Source: Sphingopyxis sp. OAS728 (lineage in GTDB: Bacteria; Pseudomonadota; Alphaproteobacteria; Sphingomonadales; Sphingomonadaceae). From it: a DNA stretch of 64,000 nucleotides. Position numbers and translations under genes: made by a program. Positions within the stretch are counted from its first letter, which is position 1. The number at the start of each line of letters is the position of its first letter. A model generated the notes under the pieces. That model searched no databases. It was not told where the DNA came from and saw nothing but the letters and a program-made list of their open reading frames with translations. Of the stretch, positions 55,735 through 63,470 are shown piece after piece. Location of the stretch: assembly GCF_014873485.1 (NCBI RefSeq), contig NZ_JADBDT010000001.1, positions 4,272,501 through 4,336,500 of the forward strand. The letters run 5' to 3'.

Positions 55735-55762
55735 AGTTAGGAAGCGGAAAATCGCTTTCAAG
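55735..55762 (-). promoter_or_regulatory. RpoH (sigma-32-like) promoter of hsp20
   Basis: CTTGAAA and, 14 nt after its last A, CCTAACT fit the alphaproteobacterial RpoH pattern. It precedes a ~98-nt ROSE-like leader, so heat shock acts at both transcription and translation. Confidence 0.65.
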
Positions 55763-55814
55763 AGATTTTTTGCGATCGGACTCCGCTCAGACGGATTGAC
55801 GCGCGGGCGACGAA

Positions 55815-55865
55815 TGGCCGCTATATGCGATTGGTACCAAAAAGCTGCCTGACGGCAATCGGCCA
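55815..55865 (+). repeat. 51-nt intergenic repeat, copy K
   Basis: tggccgcta to aatcggcca. It lies between the hsp20 promoter and the tail of a LysR gene. Confidence 0.85.
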
Positions 55866-55882
55866 GAACTCACGCCACAATA

Positions 55883-56782
55883 TCAGCGGCTTTCCCAATG
55901 CGGAGGATCGCCGAAGCTCCGTCGCAAGCTGTCTACGAGCGCCTGTATTCTCGCCGCTGCGCCATGATCTCTTGCATATGCGAGGTACAATTCAGCGCCC
56001 TCGGCCTCTACGGTAACGTCGAGCGGCACGAGCATCCCGCTGGCAATGCTGTCGTGGACGAAGAATGTCGGGAGGAGGGCAATTCCGATCCCTGTCAGCG
56101 CCGCATCTTTCATGATCATGCCGTTATTCACGCGAAGCGCAGGTTTCGGCCTCACGACCGACCATCCGCCGGGCGTTCTGAAACGCCAGTCGCTTTCCCG
56201 GTTCGAATAAAGGATACCGGGATGGTCGGCCAGTTCGGCCAGTGAGGTCGGCTGACCGAACCTTTTCAGATACGCAGGCGACGCAACGAGCAGGCGTCGG
56301 CTGACGGCCAAGCGCTTTGCGATGAGCCGTGTGTCCCCCACGGGCCCGTGGCGCAGGACCGCATCATATCCATCGGCCGCTATGTCGACGAACCTGTCGT
56401 CGAGGTCCAGCGAGACGTCGATTTCAGGATGCTCGACCAAAAACCTGCAAAGCGCGGAGCCAAGGTGCAATATTCCAAAGCTCACCGGCGCCGATATCCG
56501 GAGCGGACCCGCGAGCGTCCCGCTTTGCGCAGCAAGCTCGGCCTCGGCTTCGTCGGCCTCCCGCAGTATGCGCTGCGCGCGAGGGAGAAAGCTTCGCCCG
56601 CTCTCGGTGAGCGACAATTTGCGCGTCGTGCGCTGGATCAATTTCGCGCCGAGCGTTTTTTCGAGATCGGCGAGACGTTCACTGACGACCGACGTCGCCA
56701 ATCCGAGGCGTTTGGAGGCGGCGCTGATCGAGCCCGCTTCGGCTGTCGCAAGAAAGGCTGCTATTCCGGAGAGCTTCATCAT
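55883..56782 (-). CDS. LysR-family transcriptional regulator
   Basis: 299 residues: HTH MMKLSGIAAFLATAEAGSIS, KRLGLATSVVSERLADLEKT; the C-terminal effector domain has LRISAPVSFGILHLGSALCR and SGMLVPLDVTVEAEGAELYL. It is divergent from the hydrolase-cupin operon and is a good candidate to regulate it. Confidence 0.88.
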   Translation of the reverse strand: MMKLSGIAAFLATAEAGSISAASKRLGLATSVVSERLADLEKTLGAKLIQRTTRKLSLTESGRSFLPRAQRILREADEAEAELAAQSGTLAGPLRISAPVSFGILHLGSALCRFLVEHPEIDVSLDLDDRFVDIAADGYDAVLRHGPVGDTRLIAKRLAVSRRLLVASPAYLKRFGQPTSLAELADHPGILYSNRESDWRFRTPGGWSVVRPKPALRVNNGMIMKDAALTGIGIALLPTFFVHDSIASGMLVPLDVTVEAEGAELYLAYARDHGAAARIQALVDSLRRSFGDPPHWESR

Positions 56783-56903
56783 CTTTCGGGAATCCCGGCG
56801 TCTCGTTTCGGATTTATCCGGCTAGTCCGGAGAGTGCCCGAGGCGCATGATCTTGTCCAGCTGGCGGCAGCTGTGGGGGCGGCGCCATGATCTGGAGAAA
56901 GGC

Positions 56904-57827
56904 ATGTCTTCCCGTCTGACCATTATCGCAGCCGTTCTATTGACCCTGATCTCGCCCGCGGTGGCACAGGTCGAGCCCTTCCCGAGCAGCTTCCAGACTG
57001 CCAAGATTCCGGCGGGCGATGCCACGATCCATGTCCGCGTCGGTGGCAAAGGCCCCGCCGTCGTCCTGCTCCACGGCTACGGGGAGACTGGAGATATGTG
57101 GGCGCCGATGGCTGCCGATCTCGCGCGCGATCATCTCGTGATCGTTCCCGATCTTCGCGGCCTTGGCCTTTCCTCAAAACCCGCGAGCGGTTACGACAAG
57201 AAGACGCAGGCAAGCGATCTGTCCGCCGTCCTTGCCCATTATAAGGTAAAACAGGTCGATCTCGTCACGCACGACATCGGCAACATGGTCGGCTTCGCCT
57301 TTGCTGCCCAGAACCGCAATCTTGTTCGGCGCTTCGTTCTGATCGATGCGCCGGTTCCCGGCGTGGGGCCTTGGGAAGAGGTCCTCAAGAACCCGCTATT
57401 GTGGCACTTCCGCTTCGGCGGACCCGATATGGAGCGTCTCGTTGCCGGCCGCGAGCGTATTTACCTCGATCGCTTCTGGAACGAGTTCTCCGCAACCCCC
57501 GCAAGGTTCACCGAGGCATCGCGCGAACATTATGCTCGCCTTTACGCACTTCCGGGCGCGATGCATTCAGGGTTTGCCCAATTCGCCGCGTTCGATCAGG
57601 ATGCTGCCGATAATCAAGCTTTCCTGGCTGAGGGCGGCAAGCTCAAGATGCCGGTCTATGCGGTCGGCGGTGGAAAATCCTTTGGTCCGATGATGGCAAC
57701 CGTCATGCGCGCTGCCGCCGAGAATGTCGAAGAGGGCATCGTCCCCGATTCCGGGCACTGGATCATGGAGGAAAATCCCGCGGCGACGATCAAGCTCGTG
57801 CGCGCCTTCCTGGACAAGGGCAAATGA
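56904..57827 (+). CDS. Exported alpha/beta hydrolase, epoxide hydrolase/dehalogenase-like
   Basis: This 307-residue protein has a signal peptide (SSRLTIIAAVLLTLISPAVA) and HGYGETGDMW (oxyanion hole), DLVTHDIGNMVGFAFA with a nucleophile Asp, and a late His in PDSGHWIMEENP. The Asp nucleophile suggests fluoroacetate dehalogenase or epoxide hydrolase. It is coupled to the cupin gene (ATGA) and starts after GGAGAAAGGC. Confidence 0.87.
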   Translation: MSSRLTIIAAVLLTLISPAVAQVEPFPSSFQTAKIPAGDATIHVRVGGKGPAVVLLHGYGETGDMWAPMAADLARDHLVIVPDLRGLGLSSKPASGYDKKTQASDLSAVLAHYKVKQVDLVTHDIGNMVGFAFAAQNRNLVRRFVLIDAPVPGVGPWEEVLKNPLLWHFRFGGPDMERLVAGRERIYLDRFWNEFSATPARFTEASREHYARLYALPGAMHSGFAQFAAFDQDAADNQAFLAEGGKLKMPVYAVGGGKSFGPMMATVMRAAAENVEEGIVPDSGHWIMEENPAATIKLVRAFLDKGK

Positions 57828-58300
57828 CCGGCAGAAGTGCGGCCCTGCTCCTGCTTGGAGCGGCACCAGCCGCGATGGCATCAGCTGCCTTGCAACCGGA
57901 GCGACTCACGCAAGCAGAGATTGCTCAGCTTCCTTCGACGGGCGCCGGTAGCGGAACGTCGGGCGTCGAAGGCATACGCACCCACATATTGTCCGGCGAT
58001 CCTTCTGAGAGCGGACCCTACACCATCATGCTCAACGTTCCCGCCAATACGTGGATCGCGGCGCACACGCACAAGGACGACCGCGTGGCGACGATCGTCT
58101 CAGGTATCTGGAATTTTGGCTATGGTCCTGTCGCCGGCGGCGACACCAAGGCGTTAGGTCCCGGCAGCTTCTATACCGAGCCTGCCGGCGTCAGCCATTT
58201 TGCGCGGACGGGGGCTGATCCGGTCGTTCTTTTCATCCACGGTAACGGACCTACCGATACCCTCTATGTCGCAGCGTCGGAATCTCCGCACTCCCGATGA
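57824..58300 (+). CDS. Cupin-domain protein, exported
   Basis: 158 residues with a signal-like N-terminus (SAALLLLGAAPAAMASAALQ). HTHKDDRVATIVSG and GSFYTEPAGVSHFA carry the cupin His residues for metal. It is translated with the hydrolase upstream. It could be a metal-dependent isomerase or dioxygenase, or a sugar-binding protein. Confidence 0.82.
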   Translation: MTGRSAALLLLGAAPAAMASAALQPERLTQAEIAQLPSTGAGSGTSGVEGIRTHILSGDPSESGPYTIMLNVPANTWIAAHTHKDDRVATIVSGIWNFGYGPVAGGDTKALGPGSFYTEPAGVSHFARTGADPVVLFIHGNGPTDTLYVAASESPHSR

Positions 58301-58426
58301 TCGGGGAGCTTCGCATCAGCGGCTTTCCCCAAGAGAGCCGCTCGATCTTCATGATAGGCCGGTGCAGGCACAGCCATCGCTTCGGCGCGGCGCTGCTCGA
58401 CCTCATTGGCTGCGCTGAGCGCAGAA

Positions 58427-58476
58427 AGTCCGCAATTCAGGACTCCGCTGAGAATCAGGCGGTCCGCGACCGGCCA
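58427..58476 (+). repeat. 51-nt intergenic repeat, copy M (50 nt)
   Basis: agtccgcaa to gaccggcca, more divergent than the others, just beyond the cupin gene. Confidence 0.7.
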
Positions 58477-58477
58477 A

Positions 58478-59305
58478 TCACGCCGGCGAGGCGGCCTCCG
58501 TAGAAGGGCGGAGGGGTACCGCGCGCCAAGCCCACCAGAGCGCCACCGCCGCGACGACTGCTGCGCCCGCGGCATGAATCGAGGGCGAGACACCGGCGAA
58601 TGCCGTGAATGCACTATTCCAGATTGTCGAAAACCCTACCGTCTCGAAAGTGAGGGATTGCAGCACGATGATGGCGGCGACGATCAGCCAGGGCTGTCCG
58701 TCGCGGCGGTGGCGCGACCAGAGCCAGAGCCCGATAACGACGCCAGTGAGCCCGCCGAGATGGACGCTCCAGCGGAAAAGCGGGAAGTCCTGCGGTCCGT
58801 TGATGATGAGGCCTGGAAGATGCGCGTTGTAGACGCGGGCCAGTGCGGGGGGGATCAGGAGCAACGGGGTCGCAAGCAGCCAGGCGGCGTGCCGGGCGAC
58901 ATTGCGGCGTTCCTTGAGAGCCATCGCTGCAAACAGAAGAAATGCCGCCGAACCGATTAGGTCGACGAAACCGAGCGCGGCCCCCCAGAGTTTGTAAAAG
59001 CGATCTTGCCCTGAAGCGGTCGCGATCGCCATGCTGTGCTCGACGCCCGCCGCCCCGACCATGAACAGCGGTACCAATATGAAAATGGCGAGGCCGAGAC
59101 TTCGGTGCCGTGCGCGTTCCCCGCGGTCGATCGACCAGCTTTGGGCTGCGAGCAGCAACATCCAGGCGGTAGCGGTGACCGCGTGGATATGCCAGGCGAT
59201 TTTCGCGGTGCCGAGCCGGGAGAAATAGCCGGGCCAGAAAGCCAGAATGGTCATCGCGATCATCGCGAGACAGTAAACCCACGCATTGCGATACGGCATG
59301 TTCAT
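58478..59305 (-). CDS. Polytopic membrane protein, unknown
   Basis: About 275 residues with 7-8 hydrophobic helices (e.g. VYCLAMIAMTILAFWPGYFS, LVPLFMVGAAGVEHSMAIAT). The start at MNMPYRN follows GGGGG; a longer in-frame ATG seven codons upstream has no site. The His-containing KIAWHIHAVTATAWMLLLAA segment resembles membrane proteins of unknown function. It stands alone, bracketed by repeats M and N. Confidence 0.72.
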   Translation of the reverse strand: MNMPYRNAWVYCLAMIAMTILAFWPGYFSRLGTAKIAWHIHAVTATAWMLLLAAQSWSIDRGERARHRSLGLAIFILVPLFMVGAAGVEHSMAIATASGQDRFYKLWGAALGFVDLIGSAAFLLFAAMALKERRNVARHAAWLLATPLLLIPPALARVYNAHLPGLIINGPQDFPLFRWSVHLGGLTGVVIGLWLWSRHRRDGQPWLIVAAIIVLQSLTFETVGFSTIWNSAFTAFAGVSPSIHAAGAAVVAAVALWWAWRAVPLRPSTEAASPA

Positions 59306-59403
59306 GGCCCCCAAGATTTTGGCCAATGGTTCATGACCACCGCCTAGGTCCCCGTTTCAGGTCACCACAATAGCTTGATCGGAGCAAGCGGTAGTAAACC
59401 CAT

Positions 59404-59454
59404 TGCCCGCTTTTCTCGGTCCGGGCCTCAAAGTGGGCCTTATTCTAACGGCCA
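59404..59454 (+). repeat. 51-nt intergenic repeat, copy N
   Basis: tgcccgctt to taacggcca, immediately before the second copy of the duplicated block. Confidence 0.75.
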
Positions 59455-59479
59455 CCAAGGACGATTTGCCGAAAAAGAG

Positions 59480-59507
59480 CGCCCGCCCGATCGAAATCGG
59501 ACGGGCG
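59480..59507 (-). terminator. Rho-independent terminator after AhpD-like gene 2
   Basis: CGCCCGcCCGAT pairs with ATCGGaCGGGCG, with the leftward U-tract CTCTTTTT. Confidence 0.78.
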
Positions 59508-59623
59508 TAAGATGAAGAGCCGTGTTTCCTGAAAGGAAGAGCTCTCCTGGGTCGCATGGCGCGATTAGAGGCGCGGGTAGGCCTGGTATTGTACCGCGAC
59601 GCCAAAACCGCAGCTCTTGCAGC

Positions 59624-60070
59624 TCAAGGCTTTGCCGCAACCGGGAGACGGAATGGTGCGCCCAGCCTGTTGAAGGCGTTCATCGCGGCAATCGCGATCG
59701 TCAGGTCCACAAGATCTTTCGGCTCGAATGCTTCGGCGGCGGCCGCATAGGCTTCGTCGGAAGCATGGGTTTCGCTGACGCGCGTGACTTCCTCCGCCCA
59801 AGCTAGAGCCGCGCGATATTGGTCGGGGAACAAATGCGGGACTTCTTCCCACACCGGAAGCAGCGCGACCTTGTCGATCGGCATGGTCTTGAGAAGGTCC
59901 CGGGTATGCAGATCGATGCAGTGAGCGCATCCGTTGATCTGGGAGACCCGGAGGAAGACGAGGTGAATGAGCTCTGCCGGGAGGGCCGTGCTTTGGGTGA
60001 CATAATGGTGCACACCATAAAGCGCCTTCGCTCCGGCGGGGGCGACTTCGGACCAATTCAACCGGTTCAT
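59624..60070 (-). CDS. AhpD-like carboxymuconolactone decarboxylase-family protein 2
   Basis: 148 residues, differing from the first copy at only a few positions (e.g. TQSTALPAELIHL for TNSTALPEELVHL). CxxC in INGCAHCIDLH is intact. Upstream AAGGAAGATCAG is kept. Both copies are presumably active. Confidence 0.87.
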   Translation of the reverse strand: MNRLNWSEVAPAGAKALYGVHHYVTQSTALPAELIHLVFLRVSQINGCAHCIDLHTRDLLKTMPIDKVALLPVWEEVPHLFPDQYRAALAWAEEVTRVSETHASDEAYAAAAEAFEPKDLVDLTIAIAAMNAFNRLGAPFRLPVAAKP

Positions 60071-60120
60071 CTGATCTTCCTTTCATCCTGAGCCAATATC
60101 GGCGTCACCATGCCTGACGA

Positions 60121-60132
60121 GCGGGATCCCGC
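60121..60132. promoter_or_regulatory. Perfect palindrome, second copy
   Basis: GCGGGATCCCGC, identical to that at 52067. Confidence 0.5.
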
Positions 60133-60283
60133 CGTTGTGACATCCCGCGCAAAAAAAAACGCCGGTGTGACGCGATGTTGGCGACAGGGATCGGAAGAAA
60201 GGCCCGAGATTGATCTAGTGCAGTGTACCGATAAGGCTGCGCCAGGAAGCGAGGGGCAACGGCATTGTCGCACCGCCACGGAA

Positions 60284-60334
60284 TGTCCGCTTATCTGGAA
60301 TCGGAACTGAAAGCCGCCTGACCCCAATCGGCCA
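60284..60334 (+). repeat. 51-nt intergenic repeat, copy J
   Basis: tgtccgctt to aatcggcca; the right border of the second duplicated block. Confidence 0.85.
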
Positions 60335-60459
60335 GAGCCTGCGGTTGCGCTGGCTGACGATGCCCAGCAGACCGTCGCGGCCGAAATGGGGTGGGAAGCG
60401 GACATTGCGGCTCGGCGAGGTTGCGCTAATGTGCGGCGTTGCTTTTGGAGCCTGATCCA

Positions 60460-60911
60460 ATGTCGCTGGTACTGTTCGTGGAGAAATGGACGATAGGTGA
60501 TTATCCACCCGATCCGGTTTCGGAGGAAGAACTGCGCGAGGTAGAAAAGACGCTGCGCTCACGCCTGCCGACAGATTATAAACAAGCAGTGCTGGAGGTT
60601 GGATTTCCGCGACCAACGATCGCCCTTTTGGACGCCATTGTAGATCAAGAATTAGATATAGACGCGATTGGAGATTTTTATCTGCCGTCTGAAATTATCG
60701 CCGAGACGCTAGACTGGCGAGAAATGGGGATGCCAGAAAATCTGATTGCCTTTGCGAGTGACGGATGCGGAAACCAGTTTTGCTTTGACACCGGGAACGG
60801 CAGCAAGAGATCTGGTTTTTCGACCATGATTTCGACACCGTCAAGTTGATCGCTGACAGCTTCGATGCATGGCTAACTGCATTGTGTGACATTGCACCCT
60901 CGACAGATTGA
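60460..60911 (+). pseudogene. SMI1/KNR4 (SUKH)-family immunity-like gene, frameshifted
   Basis: The first frame reads MSLVLFVEKWTIGDYPPDPV ... LPTDYKQAVLEVGFPRP and SDGCGNQFCFD, the SUKH pattern, then stops early after an unrelated tail. In another frame, from about 60795, the missing family C-terminus appears: EIWFFDHDFDTVKLIADSFD then AWLTALCDIAPSTD to a stop at 60911. A one-base frameshift near 60785-60800 therefore breaks the gene, or the sequence has an error. SUKH proteins are immunity factors against nuclease or other toxins; no toxin is near. Confidence 0.75.
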
Positions 60912-60959
60912 TATTCACAATCGGTCGCTTCCAGTCATGCTCAGGCATTTTGCCGCGAA

Positions 60960-61010
60960 CGGCCGCTCTCCGAGGTTTGCGCCCGAAACCGGCCTGACTG
61001 CAATCGGCCA
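60960..61010 (+). repeat. 51-nt intergenic repeat, copy L
   Basis: cggccgctc to aatcggcca, between the SUKH remnant and the AraC gene; with J it brackets the SUKH gene. Confidence 0.85.
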
Positions 61011-61076
61011 TTTGCCAACGATACTTGTGGATCTGAATAGCAATATGGACGACTTACGACCCAGGCCTGGTATTCG

Positions 61077-62180
61077 TCAGCAGAATTCCGTTTGACGATA
61101 TTCGCTCGCTGTTAGGCCGAAACGACGCTGGAAAGCGGCAGAAAAACTCGAAGGATGCTCATAACCAATTGCGTATCCGACTTCAGTAATGGTGAGTTGT
61201 GAAGACCGTAGCATCGCTAAGGCTTCCTGCATTTTCAGTTCGCCAACATAATCGTAGACTGACTGGCCGCAGAACTGCCGGAACATAGCGCACAGATTGC
61301 TTCGGCTCATGCCTACTTCACGAGCTAGATCGTCTAGCGAGGGAGGTTTAGCGAAATTTTCAGCAAGCACCCGCTGGGCTTTCAGCACGCCGGCGACCGC
61401 AGGGCTGGATGCACTCGGAAGAGCGGGATTGGCTTCGTCCTCAGCGAGCGCAGTCAGTGCATGGCACAGGATATCAATAGCCTTCGACCGAATAACGAGC
61501 GTTCGGCTATGCCCCTTCAGCGAGCACCCTTTCAAATCGTCCAGTAGACCTATGAGCTGCGGGGTAAAGGTGAGGCGCTGCGCGATAGTGTGGTTCAGGG
61601 CACCTTGGATGAAGGCTTGCACAACCGTAGGTAGCTCATGTTGATTGCCAGCATATAGCTGTGTCAGGACATCTTTGTGAACATGGACCTCGATGGCCGT
61701 GTGACGTCCGGCACAGACAAATTCGGCGGGTAATTGACCTGGAGGCTCTATGATGATCGAGGCGGACGGACCTCGGAGGTCCAGCCATCCTCCGTCTGCT
61801 TTCACATATTCGCCGTCGCCGTCACTGGCCACGCGCACGCGAAGCATATTTTCCGCGACAATCGGCACGGACAAGGGTTTGAGATAGGTAGCTTCGCAGA
61901 TTGCAATGGAGAAGCCCTCACTTAATCCGCAATATTCTATATGTCCCGATGCTTGGTGCACCGACGCTTGAACCCGGAAATGCCGCGGATCGCCAAGGGG
62001 CGTGAGCACATCGGCATCGCGCAACAAGGTGGCGTCATCTTCACCAATCTCGAAGTCGCCGGTTTTGCTGTCGAGGATGAAAGTCGGCAGGCTTGTCGCC
62101 ACTGAAGGGAACCGGCGAGGGCGCGAGATATTTGATCGACCAGCAGCCGGGCGCCGCATCCGAGTGTCTTTGACATTCAT
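61077..62180 (-). CDS. AraC-family transcriptional regulator
   Basis: 367 residues from the ATG at MNVKDTRMRRP; a longer start 10 codons earlier is possible. The C-terminal AraC helix-turn-helix pair is clear: DDLAREVGMSRSNLCAMFRQ and TITEVGYAIGYEHPSSFSAA. The N-terminal half is a sensing domain (PchR-like). It is divergent from the aminopeptidase/TonB receptor genes and likely controls them. Confidence 0.87.
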   Translation of the reverse strand: MNVKDTRMRRPAAGRSNISRPRRFPSVATSLPTFILDSKTGDFEIGEDDATLLRDADVLTPLGDPRHFRVQASVHQASGHIEYCGLSEGFSIAICEATYLKPLSVPIVAENMLRVRVASDGDGEYVKADGGWLDLRGPSASIIIEPPGQLPAEFVCAGRHTAIEVHVHKDVLTQLYAGNQHELPTVVQAFIQGALNHTIAQRLTFTPQLIGLLDDLKGCSLKGHSRTLVIRSKAIDILCHALTALAEDEANPALPSASSPAVAGVLKAQRVLAENFAKPPSLDDLAREVGMSRSNLCAMFRQFCGQSVYDYVGELKMQEALAMLRSSQLTITEVGYAIGYEHPSSFSAAFQRRFGLTASEYRQTEFC

Positions 62181-62488
62181 CACCGGGGCACTTTCCGAAA
62201 CTGAGCGCATTTGCCTGCTCCCTGCAAGTTCTGGCCGATATCTATACAGTTTCGTACGATATCGAATGGAGCTCGTCCAGACCGAGGACTAACCTTGCTT
62301 TCAACGAATAATGGAAGGGAAGAGGGCTTCGGATCGGCTTTCGTCAGGTAGCGCGAAAAGCCGGCGGCTCGGTTTCAAAGACGTCAATCAAGTTTGTCGC
62401 TGCGCACATGTTGGCGCGCGCTGTGCGACAACTTGTCCTCATGTCTTCGCCGGCCCGTCCTCTATCTTGCCACCTGTGGAGTTGGACG

Positions 62489-63322
62489 ATGGCGAAGTTG
62501 CTGATTTCAGTGGATATGGAAGGAGTTGCGGGAGTGGCGTCAGCGGCTTCACTAAAGCCTTCGGGATGGGAATATGGCGCCTACCGGCGCTGGATGACCA
62601 ATGAGCTCAATGCCGTTGCAGAGGCGGCTTTGGAGGCGGGCTATGATGAAGTGATTGCGGCTGATGGTCACGGCAACTCGCAAAATATCGATCCCGATCT
62701 TCTGATCGATCACGTGCGGCTCATCCGGTCTTGGCCGCGTCCCTTACTGCAAATGGAAGGCATTGATGATCCCGATGTCGATGCTTGCGCATTTGTCGGA
62801 TATCACGCTGCCGCCGGTACGGCCGACAGCATCTTTGCCCATAGCTTTTCCGGTGCTGCGCTCCGATCGGTCCGCCTGAACGGCGTGCCCGCTTCGGAAG
62901 GTTATTTCAACGCCGCCGTGGCGGGCGCGTATGACAAGCCGATCCTTTTCGTTTCGGGCGATCAGGCAACAATAGACGATGCTCAGCTTTATGCGGCCGG
63001 GGCGACATTCGCGGTAACGAAAGAGTCGATCGGGTTTCGCTCGCAGGCGTCTTTACCACCGGCACAGACGTGCCAACGCCTGAAAACGGCGGCTGCCGGA
63101 GCCTTCGCAAGGCGCACGGTTAAACCGTTCAAGCTCGACCCGCCATTTGTCGTGGATCTGGAAATGGTAAGCCTGACCGCCGCCGACCTGCTGAGCTATC
63201 TGCCTGGCATCGAACGGATCAGCCCCCTGACCGTAAGAGCGGAATTTCCGACCATGGATGGCGCCATGCGCTTCATATCCTTCGTCATAATGTACCAGCC
63301 CGACGGGCAAACGCCCTACTGA
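62489..63322 (+). CDS. D-aminopeptidase, DppA-like (M55)
   Basis: 277 residues. Metal ligands: Asp9 and Glu11 (SVDMEGVAG), His in AADGHGNSQ, GYHAAAG and AHSFSG, Glu in PASEGYFNA. This matches zinc-dependent M55 peptidases that release N-terminal D-amino acids. The start follows GGAG. It has no signal peptide, so it acts in the cytoplasm on imported peptides. Next is a TonB receptor, which may bring in the peptide. Confidence 0.88.
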   Translation: MAKLLISVDMEGVAGVASAASLKPSGWEYGAYRRWMTNELNAVAEAALEAGYDEVIAADGHGNSQNIDPDLLIDHVRLIRSWPRPLLQMEGIDDPDVDACAFVGYHAAAGTADSIFAHSFSGAALRSVRLNGVPASEGYFNAAVAGAYDKPILFVSGDQATIDDAQLYAAGATFAVTKESIGFRSQASLPPAQTCQRLKTAAAGAFARRTVKPFKLDPPFVVDLEMVSLTAADLLSYLPGIERISPLTVRAEFPTMDGAMRFISFVIMYQPDGQTPY

Positions 63323-63470
63323 AGCGGCGTTGCCTGCGGCGAATATCGCCGGTCCGCCGACGAAGCCAATCCGACAAGTTGGCCCCCTAACGGACGGGGC
63401 TGGCCGCGCGATCAAGCCAGCCGGACCAACCAAGACAATTTATAACTATTCATTGGGAGTGGATTTGACG

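Larger units (their letters stand above)
59447..60334. repeat. ~0.89-kb direct duplication, copy 2
   Basis: Second copy of the block at 51392-52278, including the terminator, AhpD-like gene, promoter palindrome and 51-nt repeat J. Confidence 0.85.
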
